Assembly (NCBI RefSeq): GCF_964199755.1
Contig: NC_133900.1
Location: 76,244,727-76,308,726 of the forward strand
Direction: 5' to 3'
DNA length: 64,000 nucleotides
From: Larus michahellis
Taxonomy: Eukaryota > Chordata > Aves > Charadriiformes > Laridae
Notes under the pieces: generated by a model
The model's database searches: none
What the model saw: only the letters and a program-made list of their open reading frames with translations
What the model was told of the DNA's origin: nothing
Program-made: the position numbers and the translations under genes
Shown: one piece after another, positions 46,701 to 61,700 of the stretch
Position numbering within the stretch: the stretch's first letter is position 1
How the letters are laid out: the number at the start of each line of letters is the position of its first letter

Positions 46701-49700
46701 GGAATGTAAGATTCTCTCTCCACCATTAAGCCATAGTTTTATTTCGAGCTGGGTACCCTATTCTGAAACACCCACAGAGAATTTAATAACTAAGACACTT
46801 AAGATTTGGTTTCAACCAGGACTAGTAGCACAAGAACCACAGCTGAGAACACCACTGAAACTATTTACTACCACATAATCCTAACACCACTTCAAGCAGG
46901 CTTAACTATTCCAAAAGTGTAATTGTGGACTCCTGAGAACACTAACACCTGTGAAGCTTCATCAGTGTGCTACAAATATGGTCTAAGTTGGATATTTCTT
47001 CTTCTATACATACAAGTTAGTGTTCTTACATAAATATCCAATGCGTACACATGTTGGTCATGCGATCCTATGTAGACTAGTCCACTGGAAGGGTCTACAA
47101 CTGCAGAGCTTTTCACAGTATCTTCTGTAACAAAAGTCCAGTGTATTTCTCCATCGCCACTTTGAAGGACATACACTAAGCCATCATAACAACCTGTGTG
47201 AAAGAAAAGAGGGGGGAAAAGGATAATGAATATTTGTATTTATGGTGTGATTTATGCTGCTAGCTTCATCACTGCTGTAAAGAAATAAGATGACTCGCGA
47301 GGTACAGTTTCAAAACATCTTCCAAAGCTCCTCCTCTTCTTTTAGCACAAAGTCTTTGCTGATAGTTCATACATCCAAAGTTGATTGTTCTGTGTGTTTT
47401 TTCCAGGTTACATTTAGAGTATACTTATTTCACTGCCTTTCTATCAAATGTTACAGTAATAATATTAGAAGACATGGAGAGTTGCTGAAAAGGGACAATA
47501 ATAATGTTTTTTTAATTACCTCTTTCCCTAATTTTCCTTTCTGAAAACAAAGACAGAATAAAGTCTGAAAGAACTTTCAGAATATTCTTTCAGAAGAATA
47601 TTCTGAAAAAATAAAGTCTGTATGTCTTCTAATGAAAACCATAGTGCTAGAAACTCCTTCAGTTTTAATGAACATTAATGAACATCTAATGAACATTAGA
47701 TTTTTTTATCAGAGTAAATAGCAATTAAAATACTAGCAAAAAGATGATAACATTAGCTTTGCATAAAAACACCTCACCACCTGGATGTCTGTTCTAATCA
47801 GTGATATATAAGTATTGGTTAAAAAGATAACACGAAGATGAATAATGGCAACTCCGTTGACAACAGATATGACAAAACCAAAAAAACTATCCAAACATGT
47901 TCTTTATATTTCCAAAAAGAAGAGTCAAAGGAGATAATTAAATGCTGTCAAAAATAATCTGAGGCACCAAGTACTGATTTCTACCTCTATCAAATTTTAA
48001 AGACATTTTAGGACTGTATCACCTTTCCATAATTTTTTTTAAAATACTTTAAAGGCCACACCTTAATCAACCACTAAAAAGAAAACATACCCATTGACTA
48101 TTCCTTAATAAGGCCTTATTAATAACTTGGCATATAATAAATCACAAGTGTGCGTGTGTTAGATAAGCTCCATCACTGGTTATCATGAAACTTAAATTAC
48201 TTCTTCCTTCTGTTCCTATATTACAATAAATTAGTTCTGAAGAAGATATGGAAGTTTTTGGATAAATGTAGATGGAGGGTATTCAGAGGTAAGAAATAAG
48301 ATTGTCTGTCACTCCCCTTGTATTTAGCAGAAAAATAATTTCAAATGAAGGCTAAAACAAAAGACATACCAACAACAATGAATTTTCCACACTTAGATAC
48401 GCAGGCAGAAGATTCAATACGATCTCCAAGGTTCTTCTCCCATTTTACTTCTCCCAAATCTAGATCAATCGCCTGCATTGCATGAGAGTGAGAGCCAATA
48501 TATACAGATGCAGATACTCCTTCTTCAGCTGGTATTATAACCAGCGGTGATGCATCAACACATTTTCTTGTATTTGACTTCCATCTTATGCATAATGCCA
48601 ACTCTGCCGTTGTTACATGACTACATTCTGCATGGATTTGCTGTACAGAGCAACAGTCAGTTTTATTTGCCTTGTTCGTAACTGCTAAAATTCTGTTCTT
48701 CATTTCATACCCTTGCTCGTGGCTCTTCATTACACTTGGAGTCACTAAATGCAGAACGGATGGTTGCTGTAGCAGTTCCACTCCTACCTGTACTGTATTA
48801 CCGGGTTGCATAAAAGACTTGGTGAAATTCATAGAAAAAAAATGATTTCCTCTGCTTAGCGCAATAAATGAAATTAACCCTGAAGCAACCTCAAGATCTC
48901 TTTCAGATTTCAGTTTAATATATTTTCCATGGAATTCCTCTCCACTGTTCCCACTTAATTTTCTTTTCACAACATTGTCATAATTCATTAATTGGTCTTC
49001 ATCTGGAAACAGAATTTTAAGAATATGTCCATAAACCTCTCCAATCGAGTGGCTGAGAATAACTTCCAGGAGTCCAGGCACAGCTTTGCCTAATAGCATC
49101 TCAATTTCATCATAAAATCGTAGAGCCTTTAAGGAGTCCCCACCACTGTACAGAAATACCGCATCTTTAGAAATTCCGCTGGAATCATCTAGGAGACCCA
49201 AAATAGACTAGAGAAAAGAAGAAGGAAAGAGGTAACAGTCCATAGGTGTTACACCACGTCACACACACAAAAACTCAAGTTAGGTAAAATCCACATAAAT
49301 ACCCAGAAGTCCCGCTAAAAATCAACAACTGAGGAAACTCACTAACCTGCAAAAAATCACACGAAACATTTTAGTACCAATAGAGGTAGTGATGGAACAA
49401 GAGTTGGGGACAAATGGGGAAACAGGGAGATACTAGTTCTGTACTACAAAATGTTTTGCTCAATTCCAATTCTGCAGTCTAAGGAATTAAAGCAAATTGT
49501 GCTGTATTTTCATTGGCTGTTTTCAATCTCGAGTCCATTTATCAATGACAACTTTGCAGATAAAACACTGATGCCTTTTGATAAAATTGGTTTAGGTGCT
49601 TTATTTTATTAATAAAACTTATATAAACTGGTATCTTTTACTTCTGAATTATTTAAGTAACCTACTTATCTACCTACTTTTGAAACTATAACCCCTTCAA

Positions 49701-52700
49701 TTCATGACAGATTTTGGATTTGGCATTGTTACTACAACAAACAGCAATTTCTATGTCTCCTCTCACTGTACTCCCTGCTTCTTAAGTCTGGGTGTGAAGT
49801 CCAAATCCTCTGGTTTTGGAAACTACCTCCTGCTGTCCATATTGGGTCTAGGGCACATCCCATCCCTTTGGGTTATCATTTCTGTAGCCACCAATACAGT
49901 AAGTATCAGCACAGACAAATTATGTTACTAATTTCACTATATTTACTTGTTCAAGTCCTAGCCACAGCAAATCACACTTTCAGGTGAAACTTGGAAGCCT
50001 ACCTTTGAAGAAAAAAAAAGTAATACTGTTTGGCATCACATTTCAGTACCTTGGAAAACAAGTCTTTAGCACAGAAATTTAGAAACAATACAAACAGACA
50101 GCCCAAGAGACAATTACGCAACTGCGCCATCTATTTAAAAAAAAAGACTCTTCCAATTCATAATTATCTTGAGAAATAAGAAACTCTGCTAACACAGTAG
50201 CTATTTTGTACAAAGTTTCCATGTCCCAGTTCCTTGTTTCCCTTAGGGACACCTTCTTTGGCATGTGAAGCAGTATTCAAAAAGCTGCTGACAGGTTACG
50301 TCCTTCCTATGCTAATTGCTGGTACCTCATAGCCTGCAGTTTTATCTGATAGAGAAATATAAATTACTCCCTCTTGGCCACTGCAGAGCAACTATATTTA
50401 AGTATTAACTGAACAGAAAGAGCCGTACTGCTTATATCTATAGGCAGCTAGAACGTTCTGGTTGCATTAGTCATACTTCTTAGAACTGTTTAATTCCTGA
50501 CACATGTATAATGATCCACTTGCAAAGATAAAAAGGCAGCTCAAAATACTACCTTCCATAAATACTGCAATCTTTCCCACAATTCCTCTGCGTCACTCAG
50601 CTTACTGTCACGCCTTCTGGAGTTTAGATGGTTCTGGTAAATCTTGTTCAGTTGAGATATATCAACTTTGCCTTTGTAGAAAATAAAGTACGATTTTTTT
50701 CATTGCTCTTTTAGCATTTACACTTCCAAACCTTGCTCTGCCCAAATAGTCACTCTATTCTTGTACACACTTCCTTATTCAAACTCAACTGTACCTGTAT
50801 TTTTTTTTTTACCTTGTCGATCAACAACACTTAACAAAACCCAATAATGTTTTTAAAAATTTACCCTAGCCTCCCCCCACATAATCCCACCTTTGGGGAC
50901 TGATCTTTCCACAGCTGGAGTCAGGGGTCTATTGCATACCGCAACAGGAATGACTGAGAAAATAAACAGGCAGTCTTAATACTAAATTGATTTGATTCTC
51001 AAACAAAACATTATCAAGAAAACATAATACGTGGTCATCATTTCCTACGAGCAGATTGGTTATCTAACCTACGTATTTAAAAAGCATGAATCAAGTACTG
51101 GATTTTTGTAAATTAAAAAAAAAAAAAAAGGAATAGAGACCATTAAAATAAGTGGCAAGGGTACTTAATAGTTTCATTTACCATGTGATGTTAAAGGCAA
51201 AGCTTTAATCAGTACAAGCTCATCAGGGACTGCATGAGCTGGTAGACGTTTCTGGAGCTCTTTAAGTGTTTCTCTCTTTTCCAAATCATCTTTGGGTACA
51301 ACAAACAGGATAAGTTTTTCCTGCTGATACCAGGTCACTGCACAAGCTTCTACCTGACAAAGATCTTCAGCAGCCTGTAATTAAAAAATATTAGTCTTGT
51401 CTTGAAATGCAGTTCATCAGTAGAGTAAAAGGAGTAAAAACCACAATTAAAAGAGTACACATTTAAAATTTGTATTTGTCTCCAATTCCTAGAAAACATC
51501 CTATGAAATACCTTCTCTAGTAGCTAAAGTTTGTATTTCTTCACATAAAAATGGATTCAGAGATATATATATTATTGGCCTAAATGCCATGAAAGAGATA
51601 TAATCCATTCAGCCTTATAGAACTATCGCTCTATAAGCATTGCAGTGCAACACTCAGTTATTTTTCAGGTGTTTATACAGTTCTCAACTCTGCTGGAAGA
51701 AACCATAAAATAAAACAGATTTCCAAGAACTCAGAACCAAACTCCTCCCGAAATTATGTGACTAGATTTTTGATAATATACCCTCCCAATTTCTTTAGGA
51801 CTCCTAAAAGTCATCCGAAGATGAGTAAATCCCCATTTCTGATGATAACGGTGTGTTCCTTATCTCTCCTCTTTTATACGGGCATACTCTACTCACTAGA
51901 TGTTATATTACCTGCTGCAAACATTCAATATTAAAACGTTTGCCGTGACGTTTAATCTGATTGTCTTTCCGACCCAAGAAGAACAAATTTGCATTCTGCA
52001 CTCTTACAAAATCCCCCGTTTCTCTCATTGTGCCCGGGGGTACAGTTATTTCATCATCAAGAAAGCAGATTCGTTCTTCGCCACCTACACAAGAAAAGAT
52101 TGTGGTCACAAACATTAAATGGCTAACTGTAAATGAAAATTATAAAGAGTATTTTATCAAATTCTCCTAAACTCTAACAAGCATTGTAAGAAGTACTAAA
52201 AGATTATTATCAATGTCTAAACTTCTGCAATGTACAAACTGTCTATGCAGTTAATTCAGTTAATACACAGAAAGTACTTCAACTGAGAACGTCAAAATGC
52301 AAACAGGAAAAAAGGGCAATATAATGAAAGCAGAGACTGCAGATAAAATTATGGTAATTTCCTGTTCATCATTCCAACAACCTAAAATACCATCAGAAGG
52401 TTCCCAGCCCAAGGGGAACTTAAAATGCTATATTAATCAGTATATCAGTGGCAGACACCAAGTAAAATAGTCAAGGTATTATTAAAACTCAATTAAGAAA
52501 AGAATCTTAGAAGAATAAGAAATATAAAATAACCTATAAATATTTGTCCCTCGCCTTCTAGAACTGCAGAACCATTGGTATCTCTGACCTCAACTTTTGT
52601 TCCAAGGAGCGGTGATCCCAAAGGTATAGGGAAATCAGTTCTAAATACAAAAAAAAGAAAGAAACAGTAAAAATCTTTCCCTTCTGAACCAAAACAACTG

Positions 52701-55700
52701 TTCCAGAAATGAGTTATCATACTGGCTTTTAAAGGATTGGTATTAGAGCAAAAGTAGATGCTTGGGGCTTCTTTCTATAAATGTTTCTTCTTTAAAAACA
52801 TCTCAATGTGTTCAAAATTAAAAACCTCATCAGTGTGCATGGGTTTCATTATCATATACCAAAAAAAACCCAGAATGATAGAAAATACGACTTCAATAGA
52901 CCCTGAAAGACCAGTTTTTAAGTCCCCCGCATTGAACCTTCCATCAAGTTAACCAACTTAAACACACGTAAGTGCTTTCTAATTCATTCCTTCCCTGTTC
53001 TACCTAGTTTGAGCTTTTATTCTATCTCATTGCTGATGTTGTGTCAACAAGTACAGTTGACTCTTTCAGAAAAGACTAAAATAAAAGAAACTGTAATTTC
53101 AATGTCATGTATCTATTATAGATGACTTCTGTTGAGCTGTAGACCAACTCCCTCCTTTCCCTTCATTCTCTAGCCTCTTCAAGCACTTGCAGAACCTCAT
53201 TTATTGAATATATTTCTCAGTGGAAGTAGAGATTAATGTATTTTCTTTAGTAAAGCAAACTTTAAAAAGCAAAGTAACTTTAAATAACTTTGGTAATATA
53301 TGAAGTTAGGCATGGGTTCCAGTTCAATTTCTATCATAAAGTATCATATTTTAACCCAGCAGTTCTTGTTCAACTCCTGTTACTTAGGCTGTTAAAACTT
53401 CTTTTCTCTGATCAGTCAATGAATTCTTTATCTCAAGTTGATCAAAAAAAAGACAAATTTTCTAAAATGTGTATTTCTGCCAAGTAAAAATCTTCTCCTT
53501 TTCTTTCTTCCGGCCAGCTTTAAAATATAATTACCTGACAAAGAGGTATGAGAAAGCACCCCAGATATTCAATGTGTCTGCCCCGTACCATGGGAAAGTC
53601 CCAAGAAAAAGACAAAACCAAAAAAGAGTAGAGTTTAACATCACCACACAAACCCTCAAGATTCCTACATATTCCACAGAACAGCAAAAATAAAAGACAA
53701 ACAACACCTCATTTGGCCACTATTATTACAAGATGTGGGATCAGACATTTAATTTTGCCAAACTATCTAAAAAACAGAGGGGGGCAGACCACTAAGGCAC
53801 TAACTTTGTGCTGATTATTTTCCTTTTCTAGTGTTCTCTAGAAACGGTGCCAGTTTTTATCATTCAGCTAGCAAAAATAAAAGTCCACTGTACTCCAACT
53901 GTCCTGCCGATACTAAGAAATGAAGAAGACATAAAATGTTCTGTCTTGGTTTTGTCATATCTGGGGCTGCTTTCTGCAAAGGAACACTAATTCCCTTTGC
54001 AATGAGGCTTAGGGAGAACAGGATTGGAGGTGAAGTGTGGGAGACAACAGTCAGACTATTAAAACTTCCATCATTCTAACTGTACATCAGTTAGGACTGA
54101 AGAACACCGCATTATCTCTGGAGCACAGAAACTTTTGAGTAGAAAAAACAGTTTCTGTGTGGAGAAGGTAATGTTCGAACCCAGAGAAATCAGAATAAAA
54201 ATGAGTTTTGCATGAGAATTTAATAACGCTTTATGACCATCCACCGTTTTCAGTCTTCAAGGGTTTAAGTACCAGGTTAATACGACGCATCGTTTGTCCA
54301 AAACATCCCATTTCATAGGACACATCTAACTCAAGTCACATGTATAGTTATCATGCCAGGGAATAATCACACATTTCAGAGAGCAAATGAAACACTGAGC
54401 TAACTGGAAGTACTTTTCACGACCTTGACACTCCTGCAACTCTCTTTATAAACTACAATGAACAAAAAAAAACAGTAATTGAGTGAAAATGGCAGAGTGT
54501 TCAGTGATGAAAAGAAAGGACTTGTGGAAGTCTGAATAAAATTACTGTGAGACCTCGGGTGAGCCACTTTGGACAAATTTCTGTCATACATGCTAGTCAA
54601 GTAATACCAGTGGGATCATTTGCTGAATAGTATAATACCCAATAGCAGAAAAACCCCACTACCTACACTCCACTTAATCGATTATTTGTGGAGTTTTAAA
54701 GACTGTAGGCAAAAGCAGGTACCAGTAAGAAACACACTTATATCTACTGATTACATTTGAAAGTAATCTTTGAGCATTTTTGCTTACGGTAAGTAAATCA
54801 CAGAATTAACATTCTGAACTTGACAGAGCTAAGGTGTGAGTCTATCTTTGTTCCCAGGCTACGACTGAGAGCTACAGAGCCCCGCTTCTTTACTCTCACT
54901 GACAGCTTTGTTAGATTTCTCCTCTTTGAACATGGAAGATCTCACTGGAAAAGCCTCATGATGAGCAAGAGTATGGCTAACTGAAGTTACTAGCAAATTG
55001 GGTAGGAGCCGTTTGCCTGCAGAAGTGCAACACTGGTTCAATACTGCCACATAGTCAGAGACAGCACACCTTGGACTAGGCTAGTCCAGGTTCAGCATGT
55101 GGAATGCCAAGCTGGAATGAGGAAGAGGTCTAGATACAGACATGACTAAAACAGAGACCGTCACAACACATTATGTGAAACAGGCCTACAAGTACACAGG
55201 ATTTCAGACTGCAGTTCTGTCATTCAAGAATCACTCATCAACAGCTTCTACTTGAAGGAGGTTATATTAGAGCAAGAGAAAATGGATTAGTCTATTCCTA
55301 CACAAAAATCAAATGTAACTTGTACCAGCATAAACACTCATGAGGACTCAGTAGTCCTGGAAACAGGAGACCAAGGTTCTATTTCTAGTGATTCTCATCA
55401 TTCACATGCCACACCACAAAACCAGTTAATTTTCCTACCTAAAATCAGCACTAAAAACTTCTTCAGGAATCTTGTAGCAAGTGGCCCAGCTTGACACTTC
55501 AGTAATACCATACAGATTAAAAATACTTGTTTTGTTCTCCTTGTGCTTCCAAGTTTTCAAGAGATTCAGTACAGGAAACGCTTCACCACCAAGGGCTAAG
55601 ACACGAAGTGAAGTATTTGCAGACAACACTGTTGATTTAATAATGTGAGCTCCAAACCTTCTGAGAAGCGTTGGTGTTGCCTGTATGATATATATTTAAA

Positions 55701-58700
55701 AAAATTTTAAAAAGGACAAGAGAAAGACCTGTTATATTTTTTCAGTATATGCATAAACCTCTTCCTACTTTATCATATCCACTGCTGTATTGTGGACGTA
55801 CTTAACAATCTATGTATAGCAGATGGCATCAACCATCAGATACAAGTATATATCATGCTGGTGTTTTGCGAGATTTTGTTTCTTACGTGGAGCCTTTAAT
55901 GAGTACCATCAGCACCAATCTATATTTTTCTGCAGAGCTTCTTCTATACTTAGATGTGTTATGGGTTCCCTGTTGTTTCTCAGCTATTATCTAAAGTGTG
56001 TGCACATTAGTTCTTGTGTTAATTACTTTGAAACAGAAAGCAGCAAGGCTGGTATTCTCTTGATGTTACTGTTTGAGCTTTCCTCCCCTTCATTCCAGCA
56101 TGTTACAGCTAAAATATAACCTATACATCCGATTAACCCGCATAGAGAATATTTAAAGACCTTTCCATAGCAATAAAAACTCCTAGGATGCCAGATTCTG
56201 GATTGTTCCCTATTTGTGTAACTATAACAGTTTACAAAGATTAGTTTTCTGAAAGCTTTCACATCACACGCTAAAATAAGCACAGGAAAAAAAAAAGATA
56301 AAAAAAAATAAACAACGGCAAAAAAGAAACAAGACAGCTTCCTTAAATACCACTACTTGTATAAAACTATTGGTGACATAGAGTCTTTTCACTGAAGGGT
56401 AAAGCAGCAAATTATTTTAACATAAACAATTCACTCTCATTCTTGACTATTTTTTCAAGTAAGACTAATGGAAAATTTATGGAATTTTTTCTTATCAGGT
56501 TACTTTCTTCTAGTAATAGATTAAGACCATCCCTTTTCAACTGATCATTATACCTTTAGTGAATTATAACAAAGAAAAAGGGAGGAAAAAAATTACTCTT
56601 CCCCTCCCTCATAATCATTTTTCAGATTTCTCAAGTCTGCTCAAGCAAGTCAAGAAGGGAAGGCAATGTCTTGCTATAATTTAAGAAACATTATAAAATT
56701 ATTCTTATCAGTTAAGTGATAAGAATATTTTTGTCATTAATTCAGCTGAGAAGCCCTTGCTTCACCGATTAAGATACTGATCAAAAAAACACAAAATCAA
56801 ACTTTTCTTAGAGATCTCAAATACCTTCATTCACCAAATTTCGCCTTTTTCTATTAGCCCTTAACATGCTTTAAAAAATATATCTTAAAAAGTCTTAAAA
56901 AACAGACTTTAAAAATCTTGCTAATAGAGATTAATACCTCAGAATTTTTTTCTAAAAGCAAGTGAGCTAAACCGATCAAGAAACTTGATTATGATAGGAA
57001 AACCTACACCATCAAGATTTATAGCAATCATCATAAATAAAAATAAGAGCAGAGAATAAAGTTACGAAATATTTGTAACTAGTGGATTTTTTTCTGCTGT
57101 GGAATCCTCAACTAACTACTCATAGTCTTAAATTTATACCCTACAATCTCAACTACCACCATTTCTCCAAAAGAAAAGGAAATCTTAGCATTTCGATGAC
57201 TGCAAATACTTCAGAATTACAACGCTAATGACAAAGCAAGGCTTGGGGGTTGATTTATCACAATTCATAGACTAATCACACCATACTCATTTTGTTCAAA
57301 GTTACCAGTGAGATCCATTTCTAGCGCCTCTTCCCCCTACACCCTGATTTAAGTTTCTATACTCAATTAACAGTTTTACAAAGTACCTTGTTATAGTACA
57401 AGGCGAGGGCTTGGCTTATTAAGGCGTGCTGGACGCTCGTAACTTCAACTACATTTTCCAAAAGTGAACTTTAAAACTATTAAAATTGAGATCACATAGG
57501 ACATGATCTATTCCAAGCCTTGTATAAGCAGGTGGCCTGAAAACATACCTGTTGCTGTGGAATCAATTATTCTCTTGTTCTCATTATTGTAAAACCAACA
57601 TTTTATCACCCTATAAATGGCACTGGTATAGTTCTTGTATTTTTAGCATAAAGACTACCACTAAAACTTCAAAGTTGTTTACGAGGAAAGGCTCTAAGAT
57701 CAAGCCCATTGAAAAGTGCTAAAAAGGTATATAACGGGTTACTCCATTACCGGAATCTTTGGAACTAACTGCTTAATTAACAGCATAATTTAATTAGTTC
57801 TTAAGAATTAATGGTTTCTTAAGACAAATGTTGGTTTTATCTTCAGTTCCTTGTTTTTTGCCACAAAATGTTTGAGGCTTTGATCCAATGGTAATTTTCT
57901 GAACAGCGAATGTGCTACAGCAGAAGGCACAGCATGAGCTACGCTTTCAAGGGGAACGCTCCTGCTCTGTTATCATTAGCATCTGGGCTGATGAAAAAGT
58001 AGTACATATTAGCAAAGGTGAGAAACAAGACACTGAAGACACTTATCTCAGGTGTTGCCTACCTGCAACACTGTCACATGGTGATGGCGAAATAGAGCAG
58101 CAGACAGCTCCACAGGCATCATTTTAATCGTGTTTGGTACCATGAGGAGAGAGGCTCCGCTTGTCAGAGCGATGAACAATTCAACCACAGACGGGTCAAA
58201 TGTTAGAGGAGAAGCCAGGAATAGCATATCATCCTGTGTGATCTCAAATATGGATCTAAAATAAGAAAGCTAAGAATTACAAATCTGATGCTGGTTGTTA
58301 AAATAAATCCAAACTGGAAGAGCAACATGAAAGAAATGTGTTTTAGCAAAGCTAAGGTCTGAAGGGCCGCTCTGAATATATAGGCGTATGCAGGGCAGAG
58401 AATTCGAACAAGAACTTCTGCATCAAGACAGTAACTACTGATTAAACTAATGAGGTCCTTTACAAAAATATCCACCACACTATGCACCAGTAGAGTATAC
58501 TGAAGGGCATATTTCAACTAACAGGGGAAAAGAAAGAGGAAAAAAAGAAAAAAAAAAGAAAAAAGAGAAGGAAAAAATCGAGAAAAAAAAAGAGAGGGAA
58601 AAAGAGAGAAGCAGCAGAAAAAGAGAAGAAGAAAAGGTGGTATTTTCCATAATATGTTGTTTTAGAAAGTATTAAATGAAACAGAAAGAAACCCAGTTAG

Positions 58701-61700
58701 CCAAAAAGGAATTAGGACTTAAAAACTACAGAACACACTAAATATAACTGTGAATGAATAATTAACTTTGTTATCTATTTCTTCTAAGCTGCAAGCCAGA
58801 CTACAAGACTTACAGCAACAGCTTCAAAATTCAGATAAAGCACCATTTAAACGCTAAAAATAACATTCAGAGAAATAAAATCTTATATGATACTATTTAG
58901 AAACAAGAGAAACAAACACAAATCTAAAAAGGCAGGGAAGGAGGAAGAAGTGAACGAGTGTTAGCAAAACCCCAGCCTACACTCCTCTGAAGTATTAAAA
59001 AAAAAGGGTCCCTAAATGACAAATCTGTAAAAGCATTTAAAAGGAAAACTGGAAATCACACTTACTTGAGATGCTGAATATTTGGCACTATACATTTATG
59101 AGGCACTCTGACTATTTTGGGGATCCCCGTAGTTCCCGATGTATGCAAGACGTACGCTAAAGGGTATTTCTGGCCAACGTCCATGTATCCTCCTTCTGAT
59201 GTTTTTACTTCGGTTTGATCTGGGCAAATGGTATATCCTGGCTGCGAGTTACCCGTAGCATTGAAAGGTTCATATTTACTTTTCACATCATCTACTCGTG
59301 AATTTAAATCAGCATTGCTCGAGCTTATTTGGAACAGAGTTAAACCAATATGTTCTATTGCGGAAGAATTGTGGTAAAACCAACCAACATGGGACATCTG
59401 GAATTTCTGTAAGAGAAAATAAACAATTTAAACAGCAGAACTCAGGATGCACTCTTATTGTTCTATGGTATGCAATGGAATATAAAACAGCATTTCATAC
59501 AAATAGGCTGTGATTTTTCATCCCTCTACTTTTGGAGGACAGTTTTAAGCTCATGTATTTTTATATATTAAATATTAGCAAACACAGACTTTATAAATAA
59601 GAAATGAACAACTCTCTGAGCAAATAATAGAAAGAAAGGGAAAATATACAAATGAATTCTGCAGAAGACAAAGAATTCTGAATTATAACGAGACAGTCCA
59701 ATCTTGTCTATTCCTTTTGCAACGAGTGATGGTACAAGATTTGGAAGGAGTTGGACAAAGGGAAACCAAAGAATTAAATACAGGAGTTATTTTAAACTAT
59801 TGCAAAGATTTCCAGTTCTCAACCTTGACATATGGAGAAAGAAGTCTGGAAAAGTCTTCCAACACCAGTGCCCTACAAGCTTGCCTGGACAACACTAATA
59901 GGAAAGTAGGCAATTTTTATTTTTTTTTCCTAACAGGGAGAGAAGCACTTTATACTCCCAATTTTAAATATGTTCTTTTCTGAATGAGGAAGACAACCTC
60001 TTGACATGAAGAAACAAAAGAACCCCACCCAAGCTTATTAAAACAGAATGCAACCTGAATAGATACGCGTTTCTAAATTGTCCTTTAACGCTTCCTGTGG
60101 AAGCCTGAACACTTACATTTATTTTGTCATTCTCAATAAGAATATATTGAAGATTGCTTTTCTTCATGAAGTAAGCAGATAACATTGGTGGTGCATCTGG
60201 ATCAATAGGAGAATAGGCAGCTGGAACTTGAAGGATTCTAGCAACACAAAAATGTTTTAAATGTATTGAAAAAAAATTAAGAAAATCCTCTTAAATTTCA
60301 CTAACATTTCTTCTATACTGCAATTAGTTCCCAGAGACAGAAAATGTAGTCATAACATGACTTTTAAAGATTTTGTTACAAATAAAGTAGGAAGCAAATT
60401 ATAACCACTGCTGCCTTTTGGTATTTTACAGCAAGGAGAAACATTAAAGCTAGATGAAAACACTCGAAGTTCTTCCTGGCTAAGCAGGCTGGTGATGACA
60501 AAGGTACCACTGACATCAACAGCACCACGTTTTAAAAGCTTCTGCTATTGACTAGGAAGAGAAATATAAGCTTTTCATTTATACATATACGTGTATAAAC
60601 TCATTTTAACACAACACCGAAAGTCTGCATGCTGAAAACACTTTCTGTTCTCACTAGTCTAAAGAATCCAGCATAAGAAAACCTGAGCACGTACTGGAAT
60701 TTCTTCCCTAATAAACAAGCAGAGGAATGCGAAGCATCATTCTGCTCATTCACTACGCTTTACATTGTGGTGCTTCCTCACCGTTGCTCACTGCAATCCT
60801 CCCCTCTAGTGGCTCCATTTGATAAAGACAAGCACTTGAATTCATTAACGCCACAAAAAGCCAAGATGAGTAAGTGGCGACTAAAATATGAACGGTTTCC
60901 ATAAAGCTTCACTTTTCTTCCAAAGCTGAGTTCCCATGTACAATTAGTTATATTTCCCCTTTGTGCAAATGATCTATCACTGCAGCAATAACGAGATCCA
61001 GAACAAAGACTTGGAAACGGCAGCATTCTGCACGCCTGAACAGCCACTGGAATCACTAAGCACTTAAGCCTGTCCTGCATCATATACAGTAGTTAATTAC
61101 TCAGCAACGATGGCTGTAAGAATCAAAACTCCCCAGTAGTTTCCAGTCACACAGCAAAAGAAAACTGTGTTGCTGCTCAGTTCACTGGGATATAAGACAA
61201 ATCAAGTTGGAAGGGACCTCAGGATGCCTAGTCCAACCTCCTGCCCAAGCAGGGGCAGCTGTGAGACCAGACCAGGGTGTTCAGGACCTTATCCAGCCAG
61301 GCCTTGAAAACTTCCAGGGATGGTGCCTGCAGAACATCTCTGGGCAATCCACTCCACTGCTGGACTGCGGGAAAAGTGGCTCCTAATCAGCGAGAAAGTT
61401 CCTCAGCGCTTCTGGGAGGTTTATGATTACAGCACTCGCTCACTTCACTGCATCTTTACAGTCAACTGTGATACATCTTACATGGTTGTGTATTTTAAGT
61501 GCAGGAAAACACTGAGACAGATCATCCCCCTAAGAAGCACAACTGCTGCTGTATACATCAGCTGGAAGCAATATGCTTGCGATGCCGCAATTCTATATTT
61601 CATTATAAATGCAGTGGATATAAAAGATACGTGTATAAACAATACAAACATTAGAATTCATCAGCAGAAGTAGGATTTTTAAAATTGCTGAATTAACATG

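Noticed and set aside
52493..52533. In-frame continuation of AASDH exon 7 into the intron
   Set aside because: The homology stops at GQIFIG and resumes in the next exon; the splice donor at 52533 explains it.
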